NCBI GenBank assembly: GCA_963789255.1
Contig: CAWBJW010000001.1
Location: 310,001 to 374,000, forward strand
Reading direction: 5' to 3'
DNA: 64,000 nucleotides
From: DATARH01 sp963789255
GTDB lineage: Bacteria; Pseudomonadota; Alphaproteobacteria; ATCC43930; CGMCC-115725
This document shows positions 30,119 through 38,659 of the stretch, in pieces. Position numbers and translations under genes: made by a program. Position 1 is the stretch's first letter. Every line of letters begins with the position of its first letter. The notes under the pieces were generated by a model, which saw nothing but the letters and a program-made list of their open reading frames with translations, did not search any database and had not been told where the DNA came from.

Positions 30119-31312
30119 ATGGACTTCGCGATCCCCGACGAGCTTGTCGCATTGCAGGAGCGCACCGAGCGTTTCGTCCGCGACGACATCCTGCCGCGCG
30201 AGAACGACAAGCGGCAGACGCCGCACGGTCCGACAGAGGAGTTCCGGCATGAACTGGTGGAACTGGCGCGCAAGGCCGGGCTCGTCGCGCCGCATGTCGG
30301 GCGCGAATGGGGCGGCCAGGGGCTCGACCACCGCGCCAAGGCCATTGTCTTCGAGGCCGCCGGCTACGCGCCGCTGGCGACGATCGCGATGAACATCTTC
30401 GCGCCGGACGAAGCCAACATGCACCTGTTGGAAGAGGTCGCCGACCAGCGCCAGAAAGAGGAATGGCTGCGCCCGCTCGCCTCGGGCATGATCCGCTCCT
30501 GCTTTATGATGACCGAGCCGGCGCCCGGCGCCGGGGCCGACCCGTCGATGCTGCTGACGACGGCACGCCGAGACGGCCCCAATGGCGGAGATTTCGTCAT
30601 CGACGGCACGAAATGGCTGATCACCGGCGCGATCGGCGCCAGCCTCGCGATCATCATGGCGAAGACCGACAGCGACAAGCTGGGGCCCGCCGGCGCGACG
30701 ATGTTCCTGGCGCCGATGGATGCGCCCGGCATCCATATCGAGCGCGTCCTCGACACGCTTGACCAGTACATGAGCGGCGGCCACGCGGTGATCCGGCTCG
30801 ACCGGCTGAGGGTGCCGGAAAGCGCGGTGCTCGGCCGGGTCGGCGAGGGGTTTCGCTACGCCCAGGCACGGCTCGCCCCGGCGCGCCTGACGCATTGCAT
30901 GCGCTGGCTCGGCGCCGCCCGGCGCGCCCACGACATCGCCACCGATTATGCAAGGCGCCGCACCGCCTTCGGCAAGCCATTGGGCGAGCACGAGGGGGTC
31001 GGCTTCATGCTCGCCGACAACGAGATGGACCTGCACACCAGCCGCCTCGTCATCTGGCACGCCGCCTGGGTGTTGGATAGGGGCGGGCGCGGCCGGCACG
31101 AATCGAGCATGGCCAAGGTGATCTGCTCCGAGGCGATCGGGCGCGTTGTCGACCGCAGCATGCAGGTCTTGGGCGGCCTCGGCGTCACCGACGACACGAT
31201 CGTCGCGAAGATCTTCCGCGAGGTCCGCCCGTTCCGCATCTACGACGGCCCCTCTGAAGTCCACCGCTGGTCGATCGCCCAGCGCGTCCTGCGCACCGGC
31301 GGCGCGGGGTAG
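30119..31312 (+). CDS. Acyl-CoA dehydrogenase family protein
   Basis: A 397-residue acyl-CoA dehydrogenase-fold flavoprotein. Motifs: GLVAPHVGREWGGQGLDH near the N-terminus, FMMTEPAPGAGADPSM for FAD binding, GTKWLITGAIGASLAI, and in the C-terminal domain RTAFGKPLGEHEGVG and QVLGGLGVTDDTIV, ending FRIYDGPSEVHRWSI. It differs clearly from the 27.6 kb paralogue. It likely works on the product or precursor of the aldolase encoded just before it, but this is inference from neighbourhood only. Confidence 0.85.
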   Translation: MDFAIPDELVALQERTERFVRDDILPRENDKRQTPHGPTEEFRHELVELARKAGLVAPHVGREWGGQGLDHRAKAIVFEAAGYAPLATIAMNIFAPDEANMHLLEEVADQRQKEEWLRPLASGMIRSCFMMTEPAPGAGADPSMLLTTARRDGPNGGDFVIDGTKWLITGAIGASLAIIMAKTDSDKLGPAGATMFLAPMDAPGIHIERVLDTLDQYMSGGHAVIRLDRLRVPESAVLGRVGEGFRYAQARLAPARLTHCMRWLGAARRAHDIATDYARRRTAFGKPLGEHEGVGFMLADNEMDLHTSRLVIWHAAWVLDRGGRGRHESSMAKVICSEAIGRVVDRSMQVLGGLGVTDDTIVAKIFREVRPFRIYDGPSEVHRWSIAQRVLRTGGAG

Positions 31313-31445
31313 GGCGGCGGCCCTGGCCCTTCCGCCGCGAAAAGCCCTGGGAACGGCGAAACCGCCGGGCTTTGACCGCCGCTCCCGAGTTCCCTATCAT
31401 AATGACCGCTCCGCGCGGTTGCGGAAAGCCAGGTAAGGAAAGCCC

Positions 31446-31733
31446 ATGAGCCGCATTACAGCGCTCCTCGCCGCAGCAATGCTCATCGCCGGCCCCGCCG
31501 GTGCCGCCAACCTCGATCTGTCAACCATTAAATGCAAAGACTTTCTGACTAGCGGCAAAGATAATATCGCCGTGATCATCACGTGGCTCGACGGCTATTA
31601 CAAGGAAAAGGACGATCCGCCGATCATCGATTTCGACAAATTCACGGCAAATTCGGCAAGCCTGGCGAAGTATTGCACCGACAACCCGGACAATGGGCTG
31701 ATCACGGCGGCGGACAAGACGCTGGGGAAGTGA
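31446..31733 (+). CDS. HdeA/HdeB-family periplasmic protein
   Basis: A 95-residue protein with a 20-residue signal peptide (cleavage near AGAA) and a mature domain with NLDLSTIKCKDFLTS ... WLDGYYKEKDDPPIIDF ... YCTDNPDNGLITA. The two cysteines, Cys in TIKCKDF and in KYCTDN, form the HdeA-type disulfide. HdeA/B are acid-activated chaperones in enterics; in alphaproteobacteria the role is less certain. It has no clear operon partner. Confidence 0.85.
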   Translation: MSRITALLAAAMLIAGPAGAANLDLSTIKCKDFLTSGKDNIAVIITWLDGYYKEKDDPPIIDFDKFTANSASLAKYCTDNPDNGLITAADKTLGK

Positions 31734-31754
31734 TTGGGGGGAAATGATCCCGTT

Positions 31755-32235
31755 GTGGCCGAGCCGCCCTCCGCAGGACCAGCCGTGACCGCGTCCCCCG
31801 ATCCCGACGACCTCGCCCGCGTCAACAAGTGGTTTCAGCGTCTGTCCGGGCGTGTCCGGGCCGTCGATTTCGCCGGCGCCCGGCCGCTCTTCGCCGAGGA
31901 CATGATCGCCTTCGGCACCTTCGAGAATTTCATCACCGGGCGCGAGCGGGTCGAGGCGGCGCAGTGGCATAACGTCTGGCCGGTCACCTCGGGCTTCCGC
32001 TTTCGCGACGGCGACATCCGCGCGCTCGTCTCGCCCGACCGGCTCTTTGCGGTCGGCATGGGCGTGTTCGAACTCGACCGGCTATGGCGAGGACGGCAGC
32101 CCCTACGGCCGTCCCGGGCGGACCACGGTTGCCTTGTCGCGCCGGGCGGTCGGCGAGGATTGGGTCGCCGGCCACACCCACATGTCGTTGTTCCGCGACG
32201 TGCCGGGCCGCTCCTTCGGCGGGAAGGCGCCGTGA
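31755..32235 (+). pseudogene. SnoaL/NTF2-like protein, frameshifted
   Basis: A roughly 160-residue protein of the NTF2-like fold. The visible parts are FQRLSGRVRAVDFAGARPLFAEDMIAFGTFENF in smaller pieces: DFAGARPLFAEDM, WPVTSGFRFRDGD, then after a frame change GRTTVALSRRAVGEDWVAGHT. One extra base near 32078 (around TTCGAACTCG) separates them. GTG 31755 is an assumed start; alternatives are TTG 31734 and GTG 31785. Such folds bind or isomerise small hydrophobic ligands. It lies 71 bases upstream of an alpha/beta hydrolase. Confidence 0.6.
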
Positions 32236-32306
32236 CCGGGCCGTCGCTCGCGACCCGCCATCATTCAGCACAAGCAGGACCGCAACTTAGCAAGGAGGAG
32301 ACTGCC

Positions 32307-33068
32307 ATGCCGTTCTACCAGAAAGGCGACGTTCGCATCCGCTACGAGGAGGCCGGCGCCGGCTTCCCGCTCCTGGTCACCCCCGGCGGCGGCCTCAACT
32401 CGCGGGTCGCGATGTGGCCGACCGCCGCGATCAACGCGATGGAGGAGTTCAAGAACGACTTCCGCGTTATCACGATGGACCAGCGCAACGCCAATGGCGG
32501 CGAATCGACCGGGCCGGTCCCGACCGAAAATGCCTGGGACGCCTTCGCCGACGATCAGCTCGGGCTGATGGACCATCTCGGCATCGATCGGTTCTTCTTT
32601 ATGGGCTACTGCATCGGCGGCTGCTTTGCCGGCAAGCTGTTGCAGCGGGCGCCGCAGCGCGTCGTCGCCGCGGTCTTCCATCAGACCGTCGGCGATCGGC
32701 CGGAAGATCCGGGAATCATGTACCGGCACAGCACGGATAATTGGCTGCCCGATTTCAAGAAGCGCCGCCCCGAGGTGTCGCAGGACACGATCGACAAGTA
32801 TTTCCACAGCCTGTGGCGCGTGCAGCCCGATTTCCTCTACAGCGTGCCGCGCGAGTTCATCAGGAACTGCCGCACGCCGATCCTCGTCCTGCCGGACGAC
32901 ACGCCGTCGCACCCGCTGCAGACCTCGATCGACGTCGCCTCGCTGGCGCCCAACTCGGATATCACCGTCTTCCCGTGGCGCGAGCCGGAGGAACTGAGGC
33001 AGCGCATGATCGGCAAGGTGCGCAATTTCCTCAAGGCGCACGTGCCGATGCGGGCGGCGGCGCAATAA
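32307..33068 (+). CDS. Alpha/beta hydrolase, Cys-nucleophile type, paralogue 1
   Basis: A 253-residue alpha/beta hydrolase. It begins MPFYQKGDVRIRYEEAG, the oxyanion turn is TPGGGLNS, and the nucleophile elbow is MGYCIGG, with Cys in place of the usual Ser. After strand 7 comes LVLPDDTPSHP, where Asp and His lie close together; the normal late His is replaced by FPWREPEE. AAGGAGGAG lies before the ATG. Two close paralogues follow at 34843 and 35652, separated by a mobile-looking insert. The substrate is unknown; dienelactone hydrolase is the best known Cys-type member. Confidence 0.8.
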   Translation: MPFYQKGDVRIRYEEAGAGFPLLVTPGGGLNSRVAMWPTAAINAMEEFKNDFRVITMDQRNANGGESTGPVPTENAWDAFADDQLGLMDHLGIDRFFFMGYCIGGCFAGKLLQRAPQRVVAAVFHQTVGDRPEDPGIMYRHSTDNWLPDFKKRRPEVSQDTIDKYFHSLWRVQPDFLYSVPREFIRNCRTPILVLPDDTPSHPLQTSIDVASLAPNSDITVFPWREPEELRQRMIGKVRNFLKAHVPMRAAAQ

Positions 33069-33079
33069 GGCCGGGTGTT

Positions 33080-33170
33080 GTAGGGCGGGTGACCCCGGCG
33101 AAAGCCGGGGGAACTCCGCCGATGCGATGCGAACCGTCACGGCGGAAGGCGCTGCGCTTTTCCGCCCTAC
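33080..33170. repeat. REP-like repeat downstream of hydrolase 1
   Basis: A full copy of the 30-base element is at 33141-33170 (same sense as the 2041 copy, ending CGCTTTTCCGCCCTAC). A half copy GTAGGGCGG sits at 33080-33088 and faces it. The stop codon of the AT-rich gene on the minus strand lies inside the element. Confidence 0.7.
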
Positions 33171-33631
33171 GCTTGCTGCAATTCCTTTTTGGTCAATAAC
33201 TCAGACACGTTCTGAATGACAGAAACGAGCCTATTTCGATCATCGCTCAACAGTAAAGTGTCCGGAATTCTATTTATTGATGCCATCACATTCTGGCGAA
33301 GTAATTCAATACGCATAACAGGCATTGAATTACACCACAGGTTATAATCTATATTCACGCTAACAAAGATTACATTTTGGTGTTTCTTATAAGAAACATT
33401 GTCAGGCACTGAAGCTATGGACCGGTCGAGGATTATAGGAAATATAGCTACTCCTTTAATTGGTGAAGAGAACCTCATGCTCCTGATCATAGAAAATGCC
33501 TCATCTTCGAATTTTGGAATAATTGGTCTTGTTGTGGCCCTGGGATTTGAAACGGCTCGAACGGTAAATTTGAATGGTGCATCCAATTTTTCTTGTCTAG
33601 TAACTCTGTCACTTTGCTTATAAGTTTCCAT
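33167..33631 (-). CDS. AT-rich gene of unknown function bracketed by REP copies
   Basis: A 154-residue soluble protein that I cannot assign. Its base composition is far more AT-rich than everything around it (runs such as aaa, tat, att dominate), a strong sign of recent transfer. ATG 33631 is chosen because GGGAGGTGCTT precedes it; the earlier in-frame ATG at 33661 is poorly placed. Segments such as FKFTVRAVSNP and VSVNIDYNLWCNS suggest a beta-rich fold. Inverted copies of the REP element lie directly at its 3' end (33141-33170) and 5' side (33699-33728). Confidence 0.6.
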   Translation of the reverse strand: METYKQSDRVTRQEKLDAPFKFTVRAVSNPRATTRPIIPKFEDEAFSMIRSMRFSSPIKGVAIFPIILDRSIASVPDNVSYKKHQNVIFVSVNIDYNLWCNSMPVMRIELLRQNVMASINRIPDTLLLSDDRNRLVSVIQNVSELLTKKELQQA

Positions 33632-33698
33632 AAGCACCTCCCGTCGTTTATCGAACGCCATATTCTTCGCTAGATTCTTTCTAGCAAGCGTAGCACGC

Positions 33699-33728
33699 GT
33701 AGGGCGGCAGAGCGCAGCGCATTCCGCC
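33699..33728. repeat. REP-like repeat, opposite orientation
   Basis: GTAGGGCGGCAGAGCGCAGC and the following ATTCCGCC form one copy facing 33141-33170. It stands 28 bases before the RAYT remnant, the usual arrangement of a REP element beside its transposase. Confidence 0.75.
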
Positions 33729-33756
33729 TTTCTCCGAGGCCTGGCATATTCGCTTC

Positions 33757-33888
33757 ATGCCGGAGTATCGCCGCAATCGGGTTCCGGGCGGAACCTTCTT
33801 CTTTACGGTGAACCTGCTTGACCGGCGCTCCGACTTGCTGGTGCGGCATGTCGATGCGTTGCGCGAAGCGGTCGGTGCCGCCCGGCGG
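33757..33888 (+). pseudogene. Remnant of a REP-associated tyrosine transposase (RAYT)
   Basis: The first 44 codons match the N-terminus of RAYT / Y1 transposases: MPEYRRNRVPGGTFFFTVNL followed by LDRRSDLLVRHVDALREAV. The catalytic part with HUH and Tyr residues is absent: similarity ends exactly where the YafQ stop codon begins on the other strand. The remnant is thus broken by the toxin-antitoxin module or a deletion and is inactive. RAYTs are known to mobilise REP elements, one of which lies just upstream. Confidence 0.7.
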
Positions 33889-34170
33889 TCACAATCCAAG
33901 CTCACTATGCGAACCCAACCGCACAAGCTCGAGGGTGGCTTCGTCCGGCTTGCGGTAGATCAGCACCAGGTCGGGGCGGATATGGCAATCGCGGTGATCG
34001 CTCCACTCGCCGCCGAGCGGATGATCGAAATACCGTCGGGGCATCGGCTCGTCATTGGCCAGCATCGTGACGGCTTCGAGCAGCGCGGCGTCCAGACGCC
34101 TGGCATGCCGGCCCGATTTCTCCCGCTTGTAGTCGCGGCGAAAGCGGCTGGTGTGCTTAACAGTCCGCAT
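33889..34170 (-). CDS. yafQ: YafQ/RelE-family mRNA interferase toxin
   Basis: A 93-residue toxin: HTSRFRRDYKREK at the N-terminus, LANDEPMPRRYFDHPL, then DHRDCHIRPDLVLIYR and LELVRLGSHSELG. The late His (GSHSEL) and the DCHI His region correspond to the YafQ catalytic set. YafQ cleaves mRNA on the ribosome. It overlaps the antitoxin by 14 bases, so the two are coupled. Confidence 0.85.
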   Translation of the reverse strand: MRTVKHTSRFRRDYKREKSGRHARRLDAALLEAVTMLANDEPMPRRYFDHPLGGEWSDHRDCHIRPDLVLIYRKPDEATLELVRLGSHSELGL

Positions 34171-34420
34171 TCAGGCTGGCGAGCAGGTTGCCCGGCGGGC
34201 CGACCGTGACCAGTTCGCCGCGCCGCGCGGCCCTCATCGCCTCGATGGTCTCCTCGTTCGGCACCAGAGGCTCGAACGGCAGCGCCTTCTCCTTGGCGAT
34301 CCTGACCATCATCAGGCGGAACGCGTCGGAGACCGTCAGCCCCATCGCCTTCAAAACGGCCGCGGCCTCGGTCTTGGTCTGCTCGTCAATCCGAGCACGA
34401 ACGACGGCATTGGCAGTCAT
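34157..34420 (-). CDS. dinJ: RelB/DinJ-family antitoxin
   Basis: An 87-residue ribbon-helix-helix antitoxin: ANAVVRARIDEQTKTEAAAV then MGLTVSDAFRLMMVRIAKEKALPF, which is the DinJ pattern. It represses its own operon and masks YafQ. A palindrome (34435-34447) lies 14 bases before the ATG and is the likely binding site. TGGAGAT supplies the ribosome site. Confidence 0.85.
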   Translation of the reverse strand: MTANAVVRARIDEQTKTEAAAVLKAMGLTVSDAFRLMMVRIAKEKALPFEPLVPNEETIEAMRAARRGELVTVGPPGNLLASLNADC

Positions 34421-34434
34421 GGCTGATCTCCAGG

Positions 34435-34447
34435 GCTACAATGTAGC
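34435..34447. promoter_or_regulatory. Palindromic operator upstream of dinJ-yafQ
   Basis: GCTACA-A-TGTAGC is a perfect inverted repeat with a single central base, close to the dinJ ribosome site. Ribbon-helix-helix antitoxins bind short palindromes of this type. Binding is inferred. Confidence 0.5.
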
Positions 34448-34560
34448 GCAATCGGTGGAAAATTCAAACTGAGCACCCCAACCCGGTTGAAATCGCCTTG
34501 TTGCATATCATCTTGATGCGATGGATTATCGCAATTGCTATAATGGTCCGAGGAACCGAT

Positions 34561-34645
34561 GATGCCGGCAAATTCCCGGCGGATGCCGGCAAACTCCCTG
34601 CTGACACGCAAAAACTCCCTGCTCGGGCCGCCAAAATTCCCTGCT
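34561..34645. repeat. Degenerate 21-base tandem repeat, four copies
   Basis: Units start at 34561, 34582, 34603 and 34624, each ending in a variant of AAACTCCCTGCT (first copy AATTCCCGGCG). Further AATTCCCTG / CAGGGAA pieces follow to about 34745. The gap 34448-34842 contains this tract, a TATAAT at 34539-34544 without a well-spaced -35, and no gene. Confidence 0.6.
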
Positions 34646-34842
34646 CGCGAGCCGACGGCGGCACCTGAAACCGAGCCGGATCAAGCCCTTGTGCTCGATC
34701 TGCCGATCGCGGCGAGGAAATTTTCCCTGCCGGCAGGGAAACGACGGGAGGCCTGCACATCTCGCCGGTGGACCGCTTGCCGTTGGCGGGCTACGCTGCG
34801 CTCATCCGCCCTGCCGATCGGGCCGGCTCAAGGAGAGACCCC

Positions 34843-35629
34843 ATGCCGTTCTATGAAAAAGGCGATGTTCGCATTCATTACGAGGAGGCCGGTTCCGGCT
34901 TTCCGCTCTTGGTCATCCCCGGCGGCGGCTTGAACTCGACGATCGCGGCGCTGGCGGCGAGCCACCCGTTCAACCCGATGGTCGAGTTCAAGGACGAGTT
35001 CCGCGTCATCGCGGCCGATCTGCGCAACGCCAAGGGCGGCCAGTTCGACGGGGCCGCTCGAAGCGGACCGGCCGTGGGACGCCTATACCGACGACCATAT
35101 CGGCCTGATGGACCACCTCGGCATCGGCAAGTTCATGGTGATGGGGTTCTGCATCGGCGGCCCGTTCATCTGGAACCTCTTGAAGCGAGCCGGCGACCGC
35201 GTCATCGCGGCGGTGCCGGTGCAGCCGAGCGGCTATCGCCACGAGATGCCCAATCTCTCCTACAACAACAACATGAAGGGCTGGGGCCCGGAACTGTGCG
35301 AACGCCGCCCCGACATCACGATGGCCCAGGTCGACGCGTTTCTGACCAACATGTACACCGGCGACCGCGCCGACTTTGTGTACACCGTGACCCGCGAATT
35401 TGTGCGCAACTGCCAGACACCGATCCTCGTGATGCCGGACGACGTGCTCGGCCATCCGCTGGTCGTCGCGATGGAGAGCGTCTATCTCGCGCCGAACGCG
35501 CAGGTCAGTCTCTACCCGTGGAAGACCAACCCGAAGCAGATCCAGATCGCACTGCGCCACGTGCGAGGGTTCCTCAGGGACAACCGCCCGGCGGTGGCAG
35601 CGCGGCCGCTCGCCGCCGCCGCCCAGTAG
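34843..35629 (+). pseudogene. Alpha/beta hydrolase, Cys-nucleophile type, paralogue 2, frameshifted
   Basis: A near-copy of its downstream neighbour, about 261 residues if corrected. It starts MPFYEKGDVRIHYEEAG after AAGGAGAG and has the elbow MGFCIGG with Cys as nucleophile. Near 35051 the run GGGG has one base more than the three-G run of the paralogue at 35652; this breaks the frame after RNAKGG, and the rest (WDAYTDDHIGLMDHLGIGKF onwards) continues in another frame to 35629. The C-terminal tail is Ala-rich. Function unknown. Confidence 0.8.
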
Positions 35630-35651
35630 CGCGGGATTAAGGAGAAACCCC

Positions 35652-36410
35652 ATGCCGTTCTATGAAAAAGGCGACGTTCGCATCCATTACGAGGAGGCCG
35701 GCTCCGGCTTCCCGCTCATGGTCATCCCCGGCGGCGGGCTGAACTCGACGGTCGCGGGCCTGGCGACCCACCCGTTCAACCCGATCGACGAGTTCAAGGG
35801 CGAGTACCGCGTCATCACGGCCGATCTGCGCAACGCCAATGGCGGCCGGTCCACCGGGCCGCTCGAGACCGGCCGGCCGTGGGACGCCTATACCGACGAC
35901 CATATCGGCCTGATGGACCACCTCGGCATAAGCGAGTTCCTGGTGCTCGGCTTCTGCATCGGCGGGCCGTTCATCTGGAACCTGTTGAAGCGGGCGCCGC
36001 GGCGCATTGTCGCCGCCGTCCTGGCGCAGCCCAGCGGCTTCCGCCCGGCGATGCCCGACTTGTTCTACCAGAACAACATCAAGGGCTGGGGCCCGGCCTT
36101 GTGCGATCGCCGGCCCGACATCACGATCGCGATGGTCGACGCGTTCCTCAACAAGATGTATCGCGCCAACGCCGATTTCGTCTTCACCGTGAGCCGCGAT
36201 TTCGTGCGCGACTGCCACACGCCTGTTCTGGTATTGCCGGACGACGTGCCGGCCCACCCCTACGCCGTCGCGATGGAGAGCGCGCTGCTCGCGCCCAACG
36301 CGCAGGTCAGCCTCTACCCGTGGAAGGACACGCCGGACAAGATCCCGCTGGCGGTGCGCCACATCCGCACCTTCCTCAAGGCAAACCGGCCGGCGGCGGC
36401 CGCCCGATAA
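35652..36410 (+). CDS. Alpha/beta hydrolase, Cys-nucleophile type, paralogue 3
   Basis: A 252-residue intact member of the tandem family: MPFYEKGDVRIHYEEAG start, IPGGGLNS oxyanion turn, RNANGGRSTGP, elbow LGFCIGGPF with Cys, and LVLPDDVPAHP. The late catalytic His position is again replaced by LYPWKDTP, so a non-standard triad is likely. It lies 22 bases after paralogue 2 and very probably in one transcript with it. Identity between 2 and 3 is high, indicating recent duplication. Confidence 0.85.
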   Translation: MPFYEKGDVRIHYEEAGSGFPLMVIPGGGLNSTVAGLATHPFNPIDEFKGEYRVITADLRNANGGRSTGPLETGRPWDAYTDDHIGLMDHLGISEFLVLGFCIGGPFIWNLLKRAPRRIVAAVLAQPSGFRPAMPDLFYQNNIKGWGPALCDRRPDITIAMVDAFLNKMYRANADFVFTVSRDFVRDCHTPVLVLPDDVPAHPYAVAMESALLAPNAQVSLYPWKDTPDKIPLAVRHIRTFLKANRPAAAAR

Positions 36411-36517
36411 AGTGGGGGCGCGTCCCGGCATCGGCATCATCGTCGCCGGGTTTGCCGGTTGCCGCGGGGCGAGGCAGCGCTTAGCTTTTGCGATGAGTTT
36501 GTGGCGGGAGGTCAGAG

Positions 36518-37453
36518 ATGGGCGAGACGGTTCAGATCCGCGAAGTGGGGATGCGCGACGGCTTGCAGAGCATCGCCGACATCATGCCGACCGAAACCAA
36601 GCTCGCCTGGCTCGATGCCGAATATGCCGCCGGGGTGCGCGAGATCGAGGTCGCCTCGTTCGTGCCGCCGAAGCTCTTGCCGCAGCTTGCCGACGCCGAG
36701 GCGGTGGTGCGCCATGCGCTGACCCTGCCGGGGCTCACCGTCTCGGCGCTGATCCCCAATCTGCGCGGCGCCGAGCGCGGCCTCGCGCTTGGCGTGCATG
36801 AGATGAATTTCGTGCTGTCGGTCAGCGAGGGCCACAACCGCTCGAATGTCCGCCGCGGCACCGGCGAGTCGATCGAGGATTTCCGCCGCGTCGTCGCTCT
36901 GTGCCGCGAGCAGGGCGGCGATAAGCGGCCAAAGATCAATTGCGGGCTGGCGACCGCCTTCGGCTGCACGATCGAGGGCGATGTCGACGAGGACCGGGTG
37001 CGGCGCATCGCCGGCGAGGTCGCCGCGGCCGGGGCCGACGGGATCATCCTCGCCGACACGGTCGGCTACGGCCAGCCGGCGGCGATCGGCCGCGTCTTCC
37101 GCCGGGTCATCGCCGATGTCGCACCATTGCCGGTCGCCGCCCATTTCCACGACACGCGCGGGCTCGGCATCGCCAACGTGCTCGCCGCCTTCGAAGCCGG
37201 CTGCCGCGCCTTCGACGCCTCGTTGGGCGGGTTCGGCGGCTGCCCCTACGCGCCGGGCGCGACCGGCAACATCGTGCTCGAAGACACCGTCTTCATGTTC
37301 GAGGCGATGGGCTGCGCGACCGGGATCGACATCGAAAAACTCGCCGCGGTGCGCGACATCGTCGCCCGCGCGCTGCCCGATGTGACGCTCTACGGCGCGA
37401 TCGCCAAGGCCGGCCTGCCGCGCAATTTCCACCCGGTCGCCCAGGCGGCCTGA
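36518..37453 (+). CDS. Hydroxymethylglutaryl-CoA lyase family protein
   Basis: A 311-residue HMGL-like TIM-barrel lyase. IREVGMRDGLQ holds the metal Asp and catalytic Arg; HFHDTRGLGIANV holds the metal His pair; GGFGGCPYAPGATGN carries the active-site Cys loop. HMG-CoA lyase yields acetoacetate and acetyl-CoA in leucine breakdown; this branch may use related 3-hydroxy-3-methyl acyl-CoA esters. The start ATG follows GGAGG. No leucine genes are adjacent, but many acyl-CoA enzymes are. Confidence 0.85.
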   Translation: MGETVQIREVGMRDGLQSIADIMPTETKLAWLDAEYAAGVREIEVASFVPPKLLPQLADAEAVVRHALTLPGLTVSALIPNLRGAERGLALGVHEMNFVLSVSEGHNRSNVRRGTGESIEDFRRVVALCREQGGDKRPKINCGLATAFGCTIEGDVDEDRVRRIAGEVAAAGADGIILADTVGYGQPAAIGRVFRRVIADVAPLPVAAHFHDTRGLGIANVLAAFEAGCRAFDASLGGFGGCPYAPGATGNIVLEDTVFMFEAMGCATGIDIEKLAAVRDIVARALPDVTLYGAIAKAGLPRNFHPVAQAA

Positions 37454-37709
37454 CCGCACCCGCCGGAAAGGACTTGGAGGCCGTCGCGGGCGCTGCCCGC
37501 GAGGCCGGTCTGCGCCCGCCGGATTTCGCCTGCCAAAGATCCCGTTCGCCGTTGGATCGAAGCGTATCCATTTAACCTAAAATATAACCCAAAACACGCC
37601 AGAAAAACCTATTGGCGATTACTCTAGAGTTAACACTTGATTAACGATTAGATCATCAAATCGTGAAGATTATAAATGCAGCACGGCGTTGGGATACGGC
37701 AGGTCCATC

Positions 37710-38654
37710 ATGACCATCGCGGCGCATCATCACGACGGCGATTTGTCGAGCGATCCCGGCCTCGCAGCGCAACAGGCGAAGGCGCCGGACCCGGGCAGGG
37801 TGATCGCCGCGGGGCCGCCGTCGGCCAAGGCGACGCCCCGCCTCTGCTGGCAGGCCGGCCAGCTGCGACGGGCCTTCGACAACGGCGAATTGCTGCTGCA
37901 CTACCAGCCGGTCGTGCGCCTCGGCGACGGGGGGATGATCGGCGCCGAAGCCTTGCTGCGCTGGAACCATCCGAGCGAGGGCCTGGTCGCTCCCGCCGCC
38001 TTCCTCCCGGTCCTCGATCGGAGCGGCTTGATCGTCGAAATCGGCAGCTGGGCGATCCGCGAGGCGGTCCGCCAGGTCGAATCCTGGCACGTGCTGTACG
38101 GGCGGGACATCGTCAACTGGGTCAGCGTCAATCTCTCGGCGCGGCAGTTTGATGATCCCTCGCGGCTCTTGGCAACGGTGCGTACGATCGATGAATGCGG
38201 GTTCTCGATGCACCGTTTGGGGCTCGAGATCGCCGAGGGCGCCCTGATGCGCAACCCGGAGATCACCCGCGCGGCTCTCGCGGAACTCCATGAGCTGGGG
38301 CTGCGCCTTGCCATCGACGATTTCGGAACCGGCTACTCCTCCCTCGAGAGCCTGCGGCATTATCCGGTCAACACGATCAAGATCGATGCCGAGTTCATCG
38401 CCCAGATCGGGAATGCCGAAGGCGACAAGCTGCTTCAGGCATTGCTGAACATCGTCCACGCCCATGGCGCAGCGATCATTGCCGAAGGTATCGAGACCGC
38501 GGCGCAGTGCGATTTTCTGCTCGGCAACGGCTGCGGCTTAGGACAGGGCTATCTGTTCGCCGAGCCGATGGACGGCGCGCTGCTCGGCGCTTATGCCTTG
38601 ACCCACGCCGTCAAGGCGGATCGCGGGCCGAATCGAACCCGGTTGACCGGGTAG
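37710..38654 (+). CDS. EAL-domain cyclic-di-GMP phosphodiesterase
   Basis: A 314-residue stand-alone EAL protein. After an unstructured 50-residue N-terminus come LLHYQPVV, GAEALLRWNHP (EAL motif), WVSVNLSARQF (metal Asn), LEIAEGALM (Glu), IDDFGTGYSSL (the DDF metal pair), IKIDAEFI (Lys) and IIAEGIET, with GQGYLFAEP. All catalytic residues are present, so activity against c-di-GMP is expected. No GGDEF or sensor domain is attached. The 37454-37709 stretch in front is AT-rich and probably holds its promoter. Confidence 0.85.
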   Translation: MTIAAHHHDGDLSSDPGLAAQQAKAPDPGRVIAAGPPSAKATPRLCWQAGQLRRAFDNGELLLHYQPVVRLGDGGMIGAEALLRWNHPSEGLVAPAAFLPVLDRSGLIVEIGSWAIREAVRQVESWHVLYGRDIVNWVSVNLSARQFDDPSRLLATVRTIDECGFSMHRLGLEIAEGALMRNPEITRAALAELHELGLRLAIDDFGTGYSSLESLRHYPVNTIKIDAEFIAQIGNAEGDKLLQALLNIVHAHGAAIIAEGIETAAQCDFLLGNGCGLGQGYLFAEPMDGALLGAYALTHAVKADRGPNRTRLTG

Positions 38655-38659
38655 GTCGG

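Noticed and set aside
34501..34560. TATAAT at 34539 as a promoter for hydrolase 2
   Set aside because: The nearest TTGATG lies 20 bases upstream, outside the normal spacing, and the start codon is 300 bases away.
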